Assembly (NCBI RefSeq): GCF_000756375.1
Contig: NZ_JNFD01000002.1
Coordinates: forward strand, 186,001-250,000
Source of the DNA: Sphingopyxis sp. LC81
GTDB lineage: Bacteria; Pseudomonadota; Alphaproteobacteria; Sphingomonadales; Sphingomonadaceae
Length of the DNA stretch: 64,000 bases
Direction: 5' to 3'
Shown here: positions 1 through 7,635 of the stretch, piece by piece
Numbering within the stretch: the first letter of the stretch is position 1
How the letters are laid out: each line of letters opens with the position of its first letter
Position numbers and translations under genes: made by a program
Notes under the pieces: generated by a model
What the model was told of the DNA's origin: nothing
Databases searched by the model: none
What the model saw: the letters and a program-made list of their open reading frames with translations, nothing else

Positions 1-126
1 ATCCCTGTTGCGCGCGCCGAGGCCGACTCTCGCGCCCTCGGCGGCGGCGATCCGCGCCATTGCCTGCCCCATGCCGGGGCCGACCCCGCTGATGATGATG
101 ACCTTGTTCTTAAGCAGGCTCGGCAT
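1..126 (-). CDS. SDR-family oxidoreductase, N-terminal part (cut by window edge)
   Basis: The first 42 residues (MPSLLKNKVIIISGVGPGMG...) are visible before the left window edge. They carry the SDR Rossmann start: a beta strand (KVIIISG) followed by the glycine-rich G-x3-G-x-G nucleotide loop at about residues 14-20. The start codon at 124-126 is preceded by a good GGGAGAG ribosome site. It overlaps the end of the upstream flavin oxidoreductase gene by 17 bp, so it is the sixth visible gene of the leftward operon starting at the Rieske oxygenase. Most of the protein, including any YxxxK motif, lies outside the window, so substrate cannot be judged. Confidence 0.85.
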   Translation of the reverse strand, partial: MPSLLKNKVIIISGVGPGMGQAMARIAAAEGARVGLGARNRD

Positions 127-1363
127 ATTTCTCTCCCGCAAAAATGTCCTTGAGCCCCGGGTCGAGCCCGTTGCCGACCTCCGGGCAATGCGTTCCCGAT
201 GGGCCGTACATCGCGGCGACGCAGCGGTTGCACGCGGTGCAGCCCGAAACATCACTGGCGCCACTTTGCCATTTCGCGATCAGCGCCGGATCGTGGATCA
301 GCGCGCGCGCCAGCGCGATCGCATCGAAGCCTTCGGCGACCGCCTGCCGTGCCCCGGCGAGCGACTGGATGCCCCCCAGATAGGCAAGCTTCATTGGCGT
401 CCGGCCCAGCGCCGCCTTCAGCTGCAGCGCGGGCTCCATCAGGTAATTTTCGTGAAACGGGGGCAGCTTTGGCACGCTGCGCTTCAGGATCGCGAATTGC
501 AGTTTCGCCAGCAGCCCGCCCTGCATCGCCGCAAGATCGTCATAGGGCAGCGCGCTGCCGAACATCGCCCATGTGCTTTCGATGTTGCGCCCCGCCGACA
601 GCACCAGCATGTCGGCGCCCGCCGCTTCGAGCGCGCGCGCGGTCACAATCGCGTCGTCGACCGTCGCGCCGCCGGGCACCGCATCGGTCAGGTTGATCTT
701 GGCGAGAATCGCGAGCCGCCCGCCGGTCGCACGCTTGACCGCCGCCAGTACCTCGGCAGGAAAGCGCGCGCGGTTCGCGGCCGATCCGCCATAGCCATCC
801 TTGCGGAAGTTGGAGAGTGGCGAGATGAACTGGTTGAGCAGATAGCCATGCCCCATATGGATTTCGAGCGCATCGAAACCCGCTTCTTCGGCCAACTCTG
901 CGGCGCGCGCGAACTCGCCCGTCACCATCTCCATGTCGGCGCGGGTCATTGCGCGCTGAAAAAAGCGGCCCTTCAATACCCCCATCTTGTCGATCCCGCC
1001 CGATGCCGACATTGCGCGCGGCGTCGACAGGTCGTCGATCTGGCAAAAGCTGCCGCCGTGGGTGATCTGCGCCGACGCCTTGGCGCCCTCGGCGTGGATC
1101 GCATCGGTGACCGCGCGGTAATGCGGCACGCTTTCGCGGCTCAGCATTCCCTGTCCGGGCAGCGTGCGGCCATCGGGCGAGACGGCGAGATAGGCGAGCG
1201 TCGTCATCCCCACGCCGCCGCGCGCATAGGCGCGGTGAAAATCCATGAGCGCGCGGGTGGGGAAGGTCGCCTTGCTCATCATCTCGTTCGCGCCCGAACG
1301 GATGAAGCGGTTTTTGAGCGTGAGCGGGCCGATCGTCACGGGGGTGAACGGATCGCCGGTCAT
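110..1363 (-). CDS. NADH:flavin oxidoreductase, Old Yellow Enzyme / 2,4-dienoyl-CoA reductase N-domain type
   Basis: 417 residues matching the FMN TIM barrel of Old Yellow Enzyme-like reductases: N-terminal 'PVTIGPLTLKNRFIRSG', 'AQITHGG', 'EIHMGHGYLLNQFISPLSN' and 'KDGYGGS..NRARF' follow the family order. A Cys cluster near the C terminus (CTACNRC with another Cys 12 residues later) resembles the [4Fe-4S] site of dienoyl-CoA reductases, with one residue less between the second and third Cys. The C-terminal FAD/NAD domains of full-length dienoyl-CoA reductases are missing. It probably reduces an activated C=C bond using FMN. The start overlaps the stop of the SnoaL-like gene by 4 bp (ATGA), implying translational coupling. 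Substrate unknown; an enone made by the neighbouring SDRs is plausible. Confidence 0.85.
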   Translation of the reverse strand: MTGDPFTPVTIGPLTLKNRFIRSGANEMMSKATFPTRALMDFHRAYARGGVGMTTLAYLAVSPDGRTLPGQGMLSRESVPHYRAVTDAIHAEGAKASAQITHGGSFCQIDDLSTPRAMSASGGIDKMGVLKGRFFQRAMTRADMEMVTGEFARAAELAEEAGFDALEIHMGHGYLLNQFISPLSNFRKDGYGGSAANRARFPAEVLAAVKRATGGRLAILAKINLTDAVPGGATVDDAIVTARALEAAGADMLVLSAGRNIESTWAMFGSALPYDDLAAMQGGLLAKLQFAILKRSVPKLPPFHENYLMEPALQLKAALGRTPMKLAYLGGIQSLAGARQAVAEGFDAIALARALIHDPALIAKWQSGASDVSGCTACNRCVAAMYGPSGTHCPEVGNGLDPGLKDIFAGEKYAEPA

Positions 1364-1800
1364 GACGCGGGTTCCGCGATCAGGTCGGCGGGCGCGTCCT
1401 TGGCCCAGAAATCGGTTTCGACGCGCTTCGCGATCCGCCAGCCTTCGGCGGTGCGGACGAGATCGTCGACATAGGTACAGCCGACGAAAAACAGCTCATC
1501 GCCCGATGATCGCGCCAGCCGCATCGGGTTGAACAGCATCGTGCGCGCGCTCGCGCGGTCGCCTTCGAGCCGGATCAGCGGCAGTCCGATCAGGTGCTGG
1601 GTCAGCGGAAAGGATGCGAGCGCGCCCTTCAGCCACGCCTTCATCGTCGGCCATTCGCCCGCGGCGCCGCCCGCCGCGCGATAGTCGACCGTCGCGCCGG
1701 GGACGAACACCGCGTCCAGCGCGTCATAATCCTTCGCGTCGATCGCAAAGACATAGGCGGCGAGCAATTGCTGGATCGCGATGATGTCGTCGGCGCTCAT
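1360..1800 (-). CDS. SnoaL-like / NTF2-fold protein
   Basis: About 146 residues beginning MSADDIIAIQQLL. The pattern 'IQQLLAAYVFAIDAKDYDALDAVFVPGATVDY' and the late 'GWRIAKRVETDFW' are typical of the SnoaL-like alpha+beta barrel fold shared by ketosteroid isomerase, scytalone dehydratase and ring-hydroxylating dioxygenase beta subunits. I chose the internal ATG at 1798-1800 because a GGGACGAG ribosome site precedes it; an upstream in-frame start would overlap the SDR gene. It sits between an SDR and a flavin reductase, 13 bp from the former. Isomerisation or dehydration of a ring intermediate is plausible but not proved. A second family member lies at 8809-9258. Confidence 0.8.
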   Translation of the reverse strand: MSADDIIAIQQLLAAYVFAIDAKDYDALDAVFVPGATVDYRAAGGAAGEWPTMKAWLKGALASFPLTQHLIGLPLIRLEGDRASARTMLFNPMRLARSSGDELFFVGCTYVDDLVRTAEGWRIAKRVETDFWAKDAPADLIAEPAS

Positions 1801-1813
1801 CTTACTCGTCCCT

Positions 1814-2560
1814 TCAGCCGAAATTGGCCTGCCCACCGTCGAGCGGGATCGTCGCCCCGGTCAGATAGCTGAGGTCGGGGCCGCACAGCGCTGCCACCGC
1901 ATTGCCAATATCGTCCTCGCAGTCGCCGACGCGGCGCAGCGGGATCGTGCGGAAGAACGCCTCGGCCTCCTCCGGGTTGTCGTCGACCCAGCCTTGCAGT
2001 CCCGGCGAATTGGCGTGCGGCGCGATCGCCAGCACACGGATATTGTCCGGCCCCCATTCGGCGGCGGCGGCGCGGGTCAGCGCGCGTGTCGCCTGCTTGA
2101 CGGCGGCATAGGCGCCATAGTTCGACATGTCCCAGCGGACCGCGGCCGAACTGGCGAGGTTGATGATCGTGCCGCCGCCGCGCTGCCGCAGATAGGGGCG
2201 GCAGGCCTTCATCAGGCGGAAGGACGCGAGCGGACCCGACGCGAAGCCCGCCTCGAACGCGCTGTCCTCGACCGCGAGCAGCGGCCCCAGCGGCACTTCC
2301 TGCGCATTGTTGACGAGAATATCGATCCCGCCGAAATGTTCGGCGACCGCGTGCACCGCGGCGCTCACCGCCGCCGCATCCTTGATGTCGGCGGTGAAGC
2401 AGGTGGCCCCGTCGCCGATCTCCGCCGCGACGGCTTCGAGCCTGGCGGGCGTGCGGCCGACGAGGGCGACCCGGGCGCCGCGGCGGGCGAGTGCGAGCGC
2501 AATGCCGCGCCCGACACCCTGGCCGCCGCCGGTGACCAGCGCGACCTTGCCCGCCAGCAT
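1814..2560 (-). CDS. SDR-family oxidoreductase
   Basis: 248 residues, the usual length of classical SDRs. Cofactor loop TGGGQGVG at about residues 10-17, 'NNAQ' in place of the common NNAG, catalytic Ser in 'INLASSAAV', the Y-A-A-V-K motif, and C-terminal 'GATIPLDGGQANFG'. It likely oxidises an alcohol or reduces a ketone with NAD(P)(H). Its start lies 2 bp after the stop of the preceding SDR (TGACCATG), so the two are almost certainly co-translated. Having two SDRs side by side suggests successive oxidation or epimerisation of hydroxyls on one substrate; which positions is unknown. Confidence 0.88.
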   Translation of the reverse strand: MLAGKVALVTGGGQGVGRGIALALARRGARVALVGRTPARLEAVAAEIGDGATCFTADIKDAAAVSAAVHAVAEHFGGIDILVNNAQEVPLGPLLAVEDSAFEAGFASGPLASFRLMKACRPYLRQRGGGTIINLASSAAVRWDMSNYGAYAAVKQATRALTRAAAAEWGPDNIRVLAIAPHANSPGLQGWVDDNPEEAEAFFRTIPLRRVGDCEDDIGNAVAALCGPDLSYLTGATIPLDGGQANFG

Positions 2561-2562
2561 GG

Positions 2563-3357
2563 TCAGGGCTGACCCATCAGGCTTGCGGGCGCGCCGGGCA
2601 GGAAGGGCTGATAATAGCCCGCCGACCAGCCGCCATCGACCGCGAGTTCGGCGCCGCTGATATAGCTGGCATCGTCGGAGGCGATGAACAGGCTGGCGCG
2701 CGCTATTTCCTCGGGCTCGCCGATCCGCTGGAGCGGGACGCGCTCATAGCCGACATTGAGCGCATCGCCGGTGAGGCCGGTCGGATTGCCCATCTGCGTG
2801 TTCACGCCGCCGGGGTGGACGGTGCAGACGCGAATGCCTCGCGGCCCCAGCTCATAGGCGAGCGACTTCGACAGCCCGCGCACCGCCCATTTGCTGGCGG
2901 TATAGGCCGACAGGCCGTTGCAGCCGCGAAGGCCGTCGACCGACGAGATGTTGACGATCACGCCGCGTCCGGCCTCGGTCATCGCGCGCGCGGCATATTT
3001 GGCGCCGAGCATCGTTCCCATCACATTGATCGCGAGGACGCGCTCGATGTCCTCGGCGGGCATCGCCTCGATCGGGCTGAAATGCACGATGGCGGCGTTG
3101 TTGATGAGGATGTCGAGCTTGCCGAAGCGTTGGACCGTCTCGGCGACCACGCGTTCCCAATCGGCCTCCGATCGCACGTCGAGCTTCTGGAAGACGGCAC
3201 TCTCGCCGATTTCGCGCGCGGTTTCCTGCCCCTTGTCCTCGATCACGTCGCACAGCACCACCTTGGCGCCCTCGGCCGCGAAGAGCCGCGCGGTCGCGGC
3301 GCCCATGCCCTGTGCCGCACCCGTTACGATCGCAACTTTACCCGCGAGTCTTGCCAC
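2563..3357 (-). CDS. SDR-family oxidoreductase
   Basis: 264-residue classical SDR: TGAAQGMG cofactor loop, Asp in 'VVLCDV' (NAD preference is usual with an Asp there), NNAA, catalytic Ser in 'VNISSVDG', Y-T-A-S-K motif, 'HPGGVNTQM' and 'ISGAELAVDGGWSAGYYQ' at the C terminus. The fold resembles 3-alpha-/7-alpha-hydroxysteroid dehydrogenases and cyclopentanol dehydrogenases, but SDR substrates cannot be called from motifs. It is the second gene of the leftward operon, 35 bp downstream of the Rieske oxygenase, with an AGGAGAAAA-type ribosome site in that gap. Confidence 0.88.
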   Translation of the reverse strand: MARLAGKVAIVTGAAQGMGAATARLFAAEGAKVVLCDVIEDKGQETAREIGESAVFQKLDVRSEADWERVVAETVQRFGKLDILINNAAIVHFSPIEAMPAEDIERVLAINVMGTMLGAKYAARAMTEAGRGVIVNISSVDGLRGCNGLSAYTASKWAVRGLSKSLAYELGPRGIRVCTVHPGGVNTQMGNPTGLTGDALNVGYERVPLQRIGEPEEIARASLFIASDDASYISGAELAVDGGWSAGYYQPFLPGAPASLMGQP

Positions 3358-3392
3358 GCATTTTCTCCTGATTTCTGTCTGTGTTGCCGCCC

Positions 3393-4472
3393 TCAGGCGA
3401 CCTTCTGTTCGAACGGCGCGGACAAGGTGCCGCGGGTGACGTGCGTGCCGTTGACGCGCTTCTGGAATTCCTCGGCGCGCGCACGGCTGTTGTAGAATTG
3501 GCGATACCAGATCCGCAATTTACCGATCGGGCCGTCGCCCTGCACCGCCATCGGATTGACGCACGGCCTTTTGTTGGACCAGATTTCGAAATCCTGCGCA
3601 AAGGCGGCGCAGGCCGCGGCCTGATAGGCGCGCGCCATCGCGACATCGTCCGCGGTCGGTTCGGCATTGGGCACCTTGACCAGCAGCGCGTGCCACACCT
3701 TCACCACCCCGTCGTCGACGGGGGTGTGCGCGATCATGATGATCGCGGGGAATTGCCCCGACATGCGCGATTGCAGGATGCCCGGCCCGGTATACCAGGT
3801 GTCGGTTTCGAGCGGGGCGTCGCCCTGGAGCGTGCGGTGCCCCGCGCGCAGCCTCTGGACGACGCGGTGACCGTCGAAATCATTTTCGAAGACATCGACG
3901 GCGTCATTGCCGTGGACGGGCTCGAAATGGGCGCGGTCGGCCATATTGTCGAGGATCTCGACGGGATGGCTGGCGAGTTCGCCCAGCCGGTCGAGTTCCC
4001 ATTTCACCCAATGCGGCTGATAATATTCCTCGAACGGCGGCAGCTCATATTCGGGCTCGAGCCCTTCGGGGTCGTGCCACATCCAGATGCAGCCCGCACG
4101 TTCGATCACCGGCCAGTTTTCGAGCTTGGCCGCCGCGGGGATCTTCTGCGGTGAGTAGGGGATCTGGTTGCACTTGCCGTCGGGGCCAAAGCGCCAGCCA
4201 TGATAGGGGCAGCGGATCGATTCGCCCTGCACATGCTCATTGTCGCGGATTACGAAGCTCGTTTCGTTCTTCGCCAGATGCGCGCCCATGTGCGGGCAAT
4301 AGGCGTCGACCAGATAAACCTGCCCCGACTCGCCGCGATAGAGCACCCGGTCACGGCCGAAAAAGCGGACGGCCAGCGGGGTCGTCCCCTCCAGTTCGGC
4401 GGCGGCGGCGATCATGAACCAGCCGCGCGGAAACATCTGGTCGCCCAGCCCATAGTCTGCGGTTGTCGCCAT
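3393..4472 (-). CDS. Rieske [2Fe-2S] non-heme iron oxygenase, KshA-like
   Basis: 359 residues from the ATG at 4470-4472, chosen for the GGGAGA ribosome site 6 bp upstream. Rieske cluster ligands: C59-P-H61 and C88-P-Y-H91 in 'YCPHMGAHL' and 'CPYHGWRF'. The mononuclear iron site reads N176-x2-D179-x2-H182-x4-H187 ('NMADRAHFEPVH'), the same spacing as 3-ketosteroid 9-alpha-hydroxylase KshA and the cholesterol-desaturase branch. 'DGKCNQIPY' and 'WMWHDPEG' also recall KshA. It should insert oxygen into, or desaturate, a bulky hydrophobic substrate using electrons from a reductase not encoded here. First gene of the leftward operon; the promoter lies in the divergent gap 4473-4612. Confidence 0.9.
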   Translation of the reverse strand: MATTADYGLGDQMFPRGWFMIAAAAELEGTTPLAVRFFGRDRVLYRGESGQVYLVDAYCPHMGAHLAKNETSFVIRDNEHVQGESIRCPYHGWRFGPDGKCNQIPYSPQKIPAAAKLENWPVIERAGCIWMWHDPEGLEPEYELPPFEEYYQPHWVKWELDRLGELASHPVEILDNMADRAHFEPVHGNDAVDVFENDFDGHRVVQRLRAGHRTLQGDAPLETDTWYTGPGILQSRMSGQFPAIIMIAHTPVDDGVVKVWHALLVKVPNAEPTADDVAMARAYQAAACAAFAQDFEIWSNKRPCVNPMAVQGDGPIGKLRIWYRQFYNSRARAEEFQKRVNGTHVTRGTLSAPFEQKVA

Positions 4473-4521
4473 CGGAAATCTCCCATTCATGCCCGGTTTG
4501 CATCGGGCATTGTCATTTTGC

Positions 4522-4573
4522 GTTTTGAAAACTTGCGATACCATCGCATTTCGATAACATATCTCACTATAAT
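4522..4573. promoter_or_regulatory. divergent promoter region with two short palindromes
   Basis: In the 140-bp gap between the Rieske oxygenase (left) and an SDR-like gene (right): GTTTT-G-AAAAC at 4522-4532, TGCGAT-ACC-ATCGCA at 4534-4548 (perfect 6-bp arms), and a consensus -10 box TATAAT at 4568-4573 for rightward transcription. I found no -35 at the right spacing. The palindrome upstream of the -10 is a plausible operator for both genes; the regulator is not identified. Confidence 0.5.
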
Positions 4574-4612
4574 CGACATTATGCAATATTTTGTGGTTCA
4601 AGGAGGGTGAAG

Positions 4613-5389
4613 ATGGGTGAAGGTTCGCAGTTTCCCGAGGGCGCGACGCTGATTTTCGGTGCGACCGGCGGCATCGGCGCGGCGGTTGCCGGTGAATTCG
4701 CTGCGGCGGGGAGTGACGTCGCGATCGCATGGCGCTCGAAACAGGCGGAGGCCGAGGCGCTGGCCGAACGCATCGAGGCGTCGGGGCGCAAGGCGAGCCT
4801 GCATCAGTGCGACGTTACCGATGACGCCGCGCTGGCCGCGACCATCGCGGGCGCCGTCGCCGCGCACGGGCGCATCCACACTGTGCTGTGGGGCGCCGGG
4901 CCGCTCGTCGCGCAGGTCCACCTCGCCGAAACGACCCCCGAACAATGGCGCCGGGCGATCGATGTCGAGGTCCACGGCTTTTTCGGCGCCGCGCACCATA
5001 TCCTTCCGCATATGCGCGAACAGGGCGGCGGCTCGTTTGTCCATTTGGGTTCGGCGGGCGACCTGCGCTGGCCCGACAAGGACGGCCTGTCGGTCGCGCC
5101 GAAGGCCGCGAACGAGGCGCTGGTCCGCGGCATCGCGCGCGAGGAGGGGAAGCATGGCATCCGCGCCAACTCCATCCTCGTCGGGGTGATCGAGGCCGGC
5201 ATGTTTCTCGAACTTTCGAAACAGGGCGTGTTCGACGACGCATGGACCGCCGAGGTGCACAAGAACCTCGCGATCAAGCGCTGGGGTCGTCCCGAGGAAA
5301 TCGGTCATGCCGCTGTCTTCCTTGCCTCGTCCAAAGCTGCCTACATCACAGGGCAGCAGATTGCGGTCGCGGGCGGTTACGGGGCCTGA
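4613..5389 (+). CDS. SDR-like protein lacking the catalytic tyrosine
   Basis: 258 residues; start at 4613 because AGGAGG (4601-4606) is 6 bp upstream, which fits better than an in-frame GTG at 4607. The SDR fold is clear: GATGGIGAAV cofactor loop (residues 17-26), Ser147 in 'HLGSAGD', and C-terminal 'ITGQQIAVAGGYGA'. The usual Tyr of YxxxK is Ser160 (S-V-A-P-K164), and NNAG is replaced by WGAG at 93-96. Without the Tyr it may be non-catalytic, or use another acid, as in some divergent SDRs. It is divergent from the Rieske operon and converges with the esterase. The codons around Ser160 are intact, so this is not a frame error. Confidence 0.82.
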   Translation: MGEGSQFPEGATLIFGATGGIGAAVAGEFAAAGSDVAIAWRSKQAEAEALAERIEASGRKASLHQCDVTDDAALAATIAGAVAAHGRIHTVLWGAGPLVAQVHLAETTPEQWRRAIDVEVHGFFGAAHHILPHMREQGGGSFVHLGSAGDLRWPDKDGLSVAPKAANEALVRGIAREEGKHGIRANSILVGVIEAGMFLELSKQGVFDDAWTAEVHKNLAIKRWGRPEEIGHAAVFLASSKAAYITGQQIAVAGGYGA

Positions 5390-5417
5390 CGCGACGGCGC
5401 AGACCCCGGCGTCGCCG

Positions 5418-6353
5418 TTACGCCACGGCTTCCATCGCGAAGGCGGCCCGCAATCCCCGGGCCGCCGTTCCCACCGCGACATCGGCCTGCGGCAGCATGC
5501 CCAGCATGCTGGCAAAGCCGTGGATCACGCCGGGGAAATGGTCATGCGTCACCGCCACGCCAGCCGCCTTCAGTCGCTCGGCGTAGGCGATGCCTTCGTC
5601 GCGCAGCGGATCGAACTCGGCGGTGACGATCGTCGCCGACGGAAGGCCGGCGAGACTGTCGGCGCGGATCGGGGTCGCAAGGGGACCGGCGGCGCGACCG
5701 GCATCGCCCAGATATTGCGCCCAGAACCACTGCATCATTTCGCTGCTCAGCATGTAGCCGGTGGCGTTCTCGATATGGGAGGTACGAGTGAAGTCATTGT
5801 CGACCACGGGATAGAGGAGCAGCTGATGCGCGATCGCGGGCCCGCCCTCGTCGCGCGTCGCGAGGCACAATGCGGCGGACAAATTGCCGCCCGCGCTGTC
5901 GCCGCCGACCGCGATCCGGCCGGCGTCGATGCTCAGAGCGTCGGCCTGTTCGACCGCAGTCACGACGGCGGCGCGGACGGTGTCGAGCGCGGTCGGAAAG
6001 CGATGCTCGGGCGCGCGCGGATATTCGAGCGAGAGCACAGCGATCTCGGCCGCCGCGGCGAGCGCGCGGCACAGCGGATCATGCGTATCGAGCGTCCCGA
6101 ACACCCAGCCGCCGCCGTGGATGAAGACGAGCAACGGCAGCGTCGTCCCGGGCATGGGGTGATAGAGGCGCGCATTCACAGCTCCTGCGCTGGTGTCGAG
6201 CGTCACGTCGCGGACCTCGGCGACGCCGGCTTTGGGAACGGGCATCGGCTGTTCGTCGGCCAGCCGCAGCGCGGCGGGATCGAAGGGCGCGTTCAGATGC
6301 GGCAGCGCGTTCATCATATCGAGCAACGGCGCGAGGGCGGGATCAATGGGCAT
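5418..6353 (-). CDS. alpha/beta-hydrolase, hormone-sensitive-lipase family (family IV)
   Basis: 311 residues from the ATG at 6351-6353, with GGAGAG upstream. Family IV hallmarks: oxyanion-hole HGGG at 79-82, nucleophile in G-D-S153-A-G-G, catalytic Asp248 in 'EFDPLRDEG', His278 in 'VIHGF'. No signal peptide, so it is a cytoplasmic carboxylesterase, probably cleaving short acyl or ring-ester bonds. It lies tail-to-tail with the SDR-like gene (28-bp gap) and is divergent from the LuxR-type regulator with a 49-bp gap, so that regulator is the likely controller. Natural substrate not known. Confidence 0.9.
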   Translation of the reverse strand: MPIDPALAPLLDMMNALPHLNAPFDPAALRLADEQPMPVPKAGVAEVRDVTLDTSAGAVNARLYHPMPGTTLPLLVFIHGGGWVFGTLDTHDPLCRALAAAAEIAVLSLEYPRAPEHRFPTALDTVRAAVVTAVEQADALSIDAGRIAVGGDSAGGNLSAALCLATRDEGGPAIAHQLLLYPVVDNDFTRTSHIENATGYMLSSEMMQWFWAQYLGDAGRAAGPLATPIRADSLAGLPSATIVTAEFDPLRDEGIAYAERLKAAGVAVTHDHFPGVIHGFASMLGMLPQADVAVGTAARGLRAAFAMEAVA

Positions 6354-6402
6354 GGCAAAACTCTCCGGCTTGTGGGATGGAATGGGTGGAAATGAAGGTG
6401 CG

Positions 6403-7539
6403 ATGGTGAAGGCAGGCGGACCGACCGCGGAATTTTCGAAGCTGCTCGCCGACCTGTTCGGCGGCTTGCTGACGGACACGCCGTGGGAGGATTTCCTGCG
6501 CGGTCTCGCGCTCCATCTCGACGGCACCTATGCGACGCTGATCCTGACGATGCCGGGCACGCGCAAGCCCGGGACGATCGTCACCCCCGACGCCGATCCG
6601 CAAACCAGCGAAGACTATGCCGAAAGCTTCTTCGCCAGCGACCCGTTCAAGGGTCTTCCCGAAGGCAAGGTCTTGTCGTTCAGCGACTTTGTGCAAGGGG
6701 CGGCGCGCGCGAGCGATTTCTGGCGCGACTTCCTCGAAGCCGCGGGAGGTGACCAGATTCTCGGGGTGGATCTGCGTTTCGACAGCGGTTTCGAGGCGCG
6801 GCTTCGCGTGACGCGCGATCGCAGCCGTCACGATTTCGGCTCCGCCGAACGCGATGCGCTGCAGGCGCTCGTTCCGCATCTGCGCCATGCCATCCAGCTT
6901 TTCGAACGGCTGCAGGCGTCGGGCGCCGAGCATGGCGTCTATCGCGGCGTTGTCGAACAGATGGGCGTCGCGGCGATCACCCTCGACCACGACGGAAAGG
7001 TGATCCGCACCAACGCGGTTGCCGAGCGGCTGCTGGCCGAGGAGGACGGGCTGACGCTGGCTGGCGGGCGGCTCCGGCTGGTGGCGGGTACGGCGCACCG
7101 CACGCTCGAAAAACTGCTCAAATTGCTCGATGCCGAGGCCGATCCCGCCGCCTCGCCGCCGCAGCGCTTCCGTATCGAGCGGCCCTCGGGGCGGCGCGAT
7201 TTGGGCGTCGTCGCCAAGGCGGTGACGACGCCGGCGTTCATGCGCGGTGGCAAGGGCGCGGCGCTGGCTCTGTTCATCAGCGATCCGGGGCAGGATGCGG
7301 CGCCCGATCCCGAAGCGATCCGCGACCTGTTCCAGCTGACGCGGATGGAGGCGATGCTGGCCGCGGCGCTTGCCGGGGGCGGTTCGCTGGTCGAAGCCGC
7401 CGACCGGCTGGGCATCGCGCACAACACCGCCCGCTCGCACCTGCGCTCGATCTTCGCCAAGACCGGCGCCCGGCGTCAGTCGCAGCTTGTGCACCTGCTC
7501 CACGCCGGCATGACCGAATTGGGCGGCTCCAGCACCTAA
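6403..7539 (+). CDS. LuxR-family transcriptional regulator
   Basis: About 378 residues. The C-terminal ~60 residues ('LTRMEAMLAAALAGGGSLVEAADRLGIAHNTARSHLRSIFAKTG', quoted in part) form a LuxR/FixJ-type helix-turn-helix: 'IAHNTARSHLRSIFAKTGA' is the recognition part. The N-terminal ~200 residues match no domain I can name; the middle ('GVAAITLDHDGKVIRTNAVAERLL') looks PAS-like. Start uncertain: ATG 6403 has GAAGGTG just upstream, ATG 6382 is also in frame. It is divergent from the esterase and followed 96 bp later by the sulfotransferase-like gene, whose promoter contains nested palindromes. Confidence 0.83.
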   Translation: MVKAGGPTAEFSKLLADLFGGLLTDTPWEDFLRGLALHLDGTYATLILTMPGTRKPGTIVTPDADPQTSEDYAESFFASDPFKGLPEGKVLSFSDFVQGAARASDFWRDFLEAAGGDQILGVDLRFDSGFEARLRVTRDRSRHDFGSAERDALQALVPHLRHAIQLFERLQASGAEHGVYRGVVEQMGVAAITLDHDGKVIRTNAVAERLLAEEDGLTLAGGRLRLVAGTAHRTLEKLLKLLDAEADPAASPPQRFRIERPSGRRDLGVVAKAVTTPAFMRGGKGAALALFISDPGQDAAPDPEAIRDLFQLTRMEAMLAAALAGGGSLVEAADRLGIAHNTARSHLRSIFAKTGARRQSQLVHLLHAGMTELGGSST

Positions 7540-7562
7540 GGCTATTGCTTCTTTCTGCGTAG

Positions 7563-7616
7563 ATGATAGCATGTATGAATACGAATATCGTATGTCGTAT
7601 ATAAAATTGCTATCAT
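7563..7616. promoter_or_regulatory. nested palindromes in the promoter of the sulfotransferase-like gene
   Basis: An AT-rich island contains an outer inverted repeat ATGATAGCA (7563-7571) / TGCTATCAT (7608-7616), perfect over 9 bp, enclosing ATACGA-ATA-TCGTAT (7579-7593), a perfect 15-bp palindrome. The outer right arm ends 19 bp before the GTG start. Two concentric operators or a looped binding site are possible. The LuxR-type protein just upstream is the obvious candidate binder. Confidence 0.5.
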
Positions 7617-7635
7617 AATGCAGAGAGGATGAGCC

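Noticed and set aside
4533..4554. -35 box for the TATAAT at 4568
   Set aside because: TTGCGA (4533-4538) and TTTCGA (4549-4554) are both at wrong spacing (29 and 13 bp), so I report only the -10.
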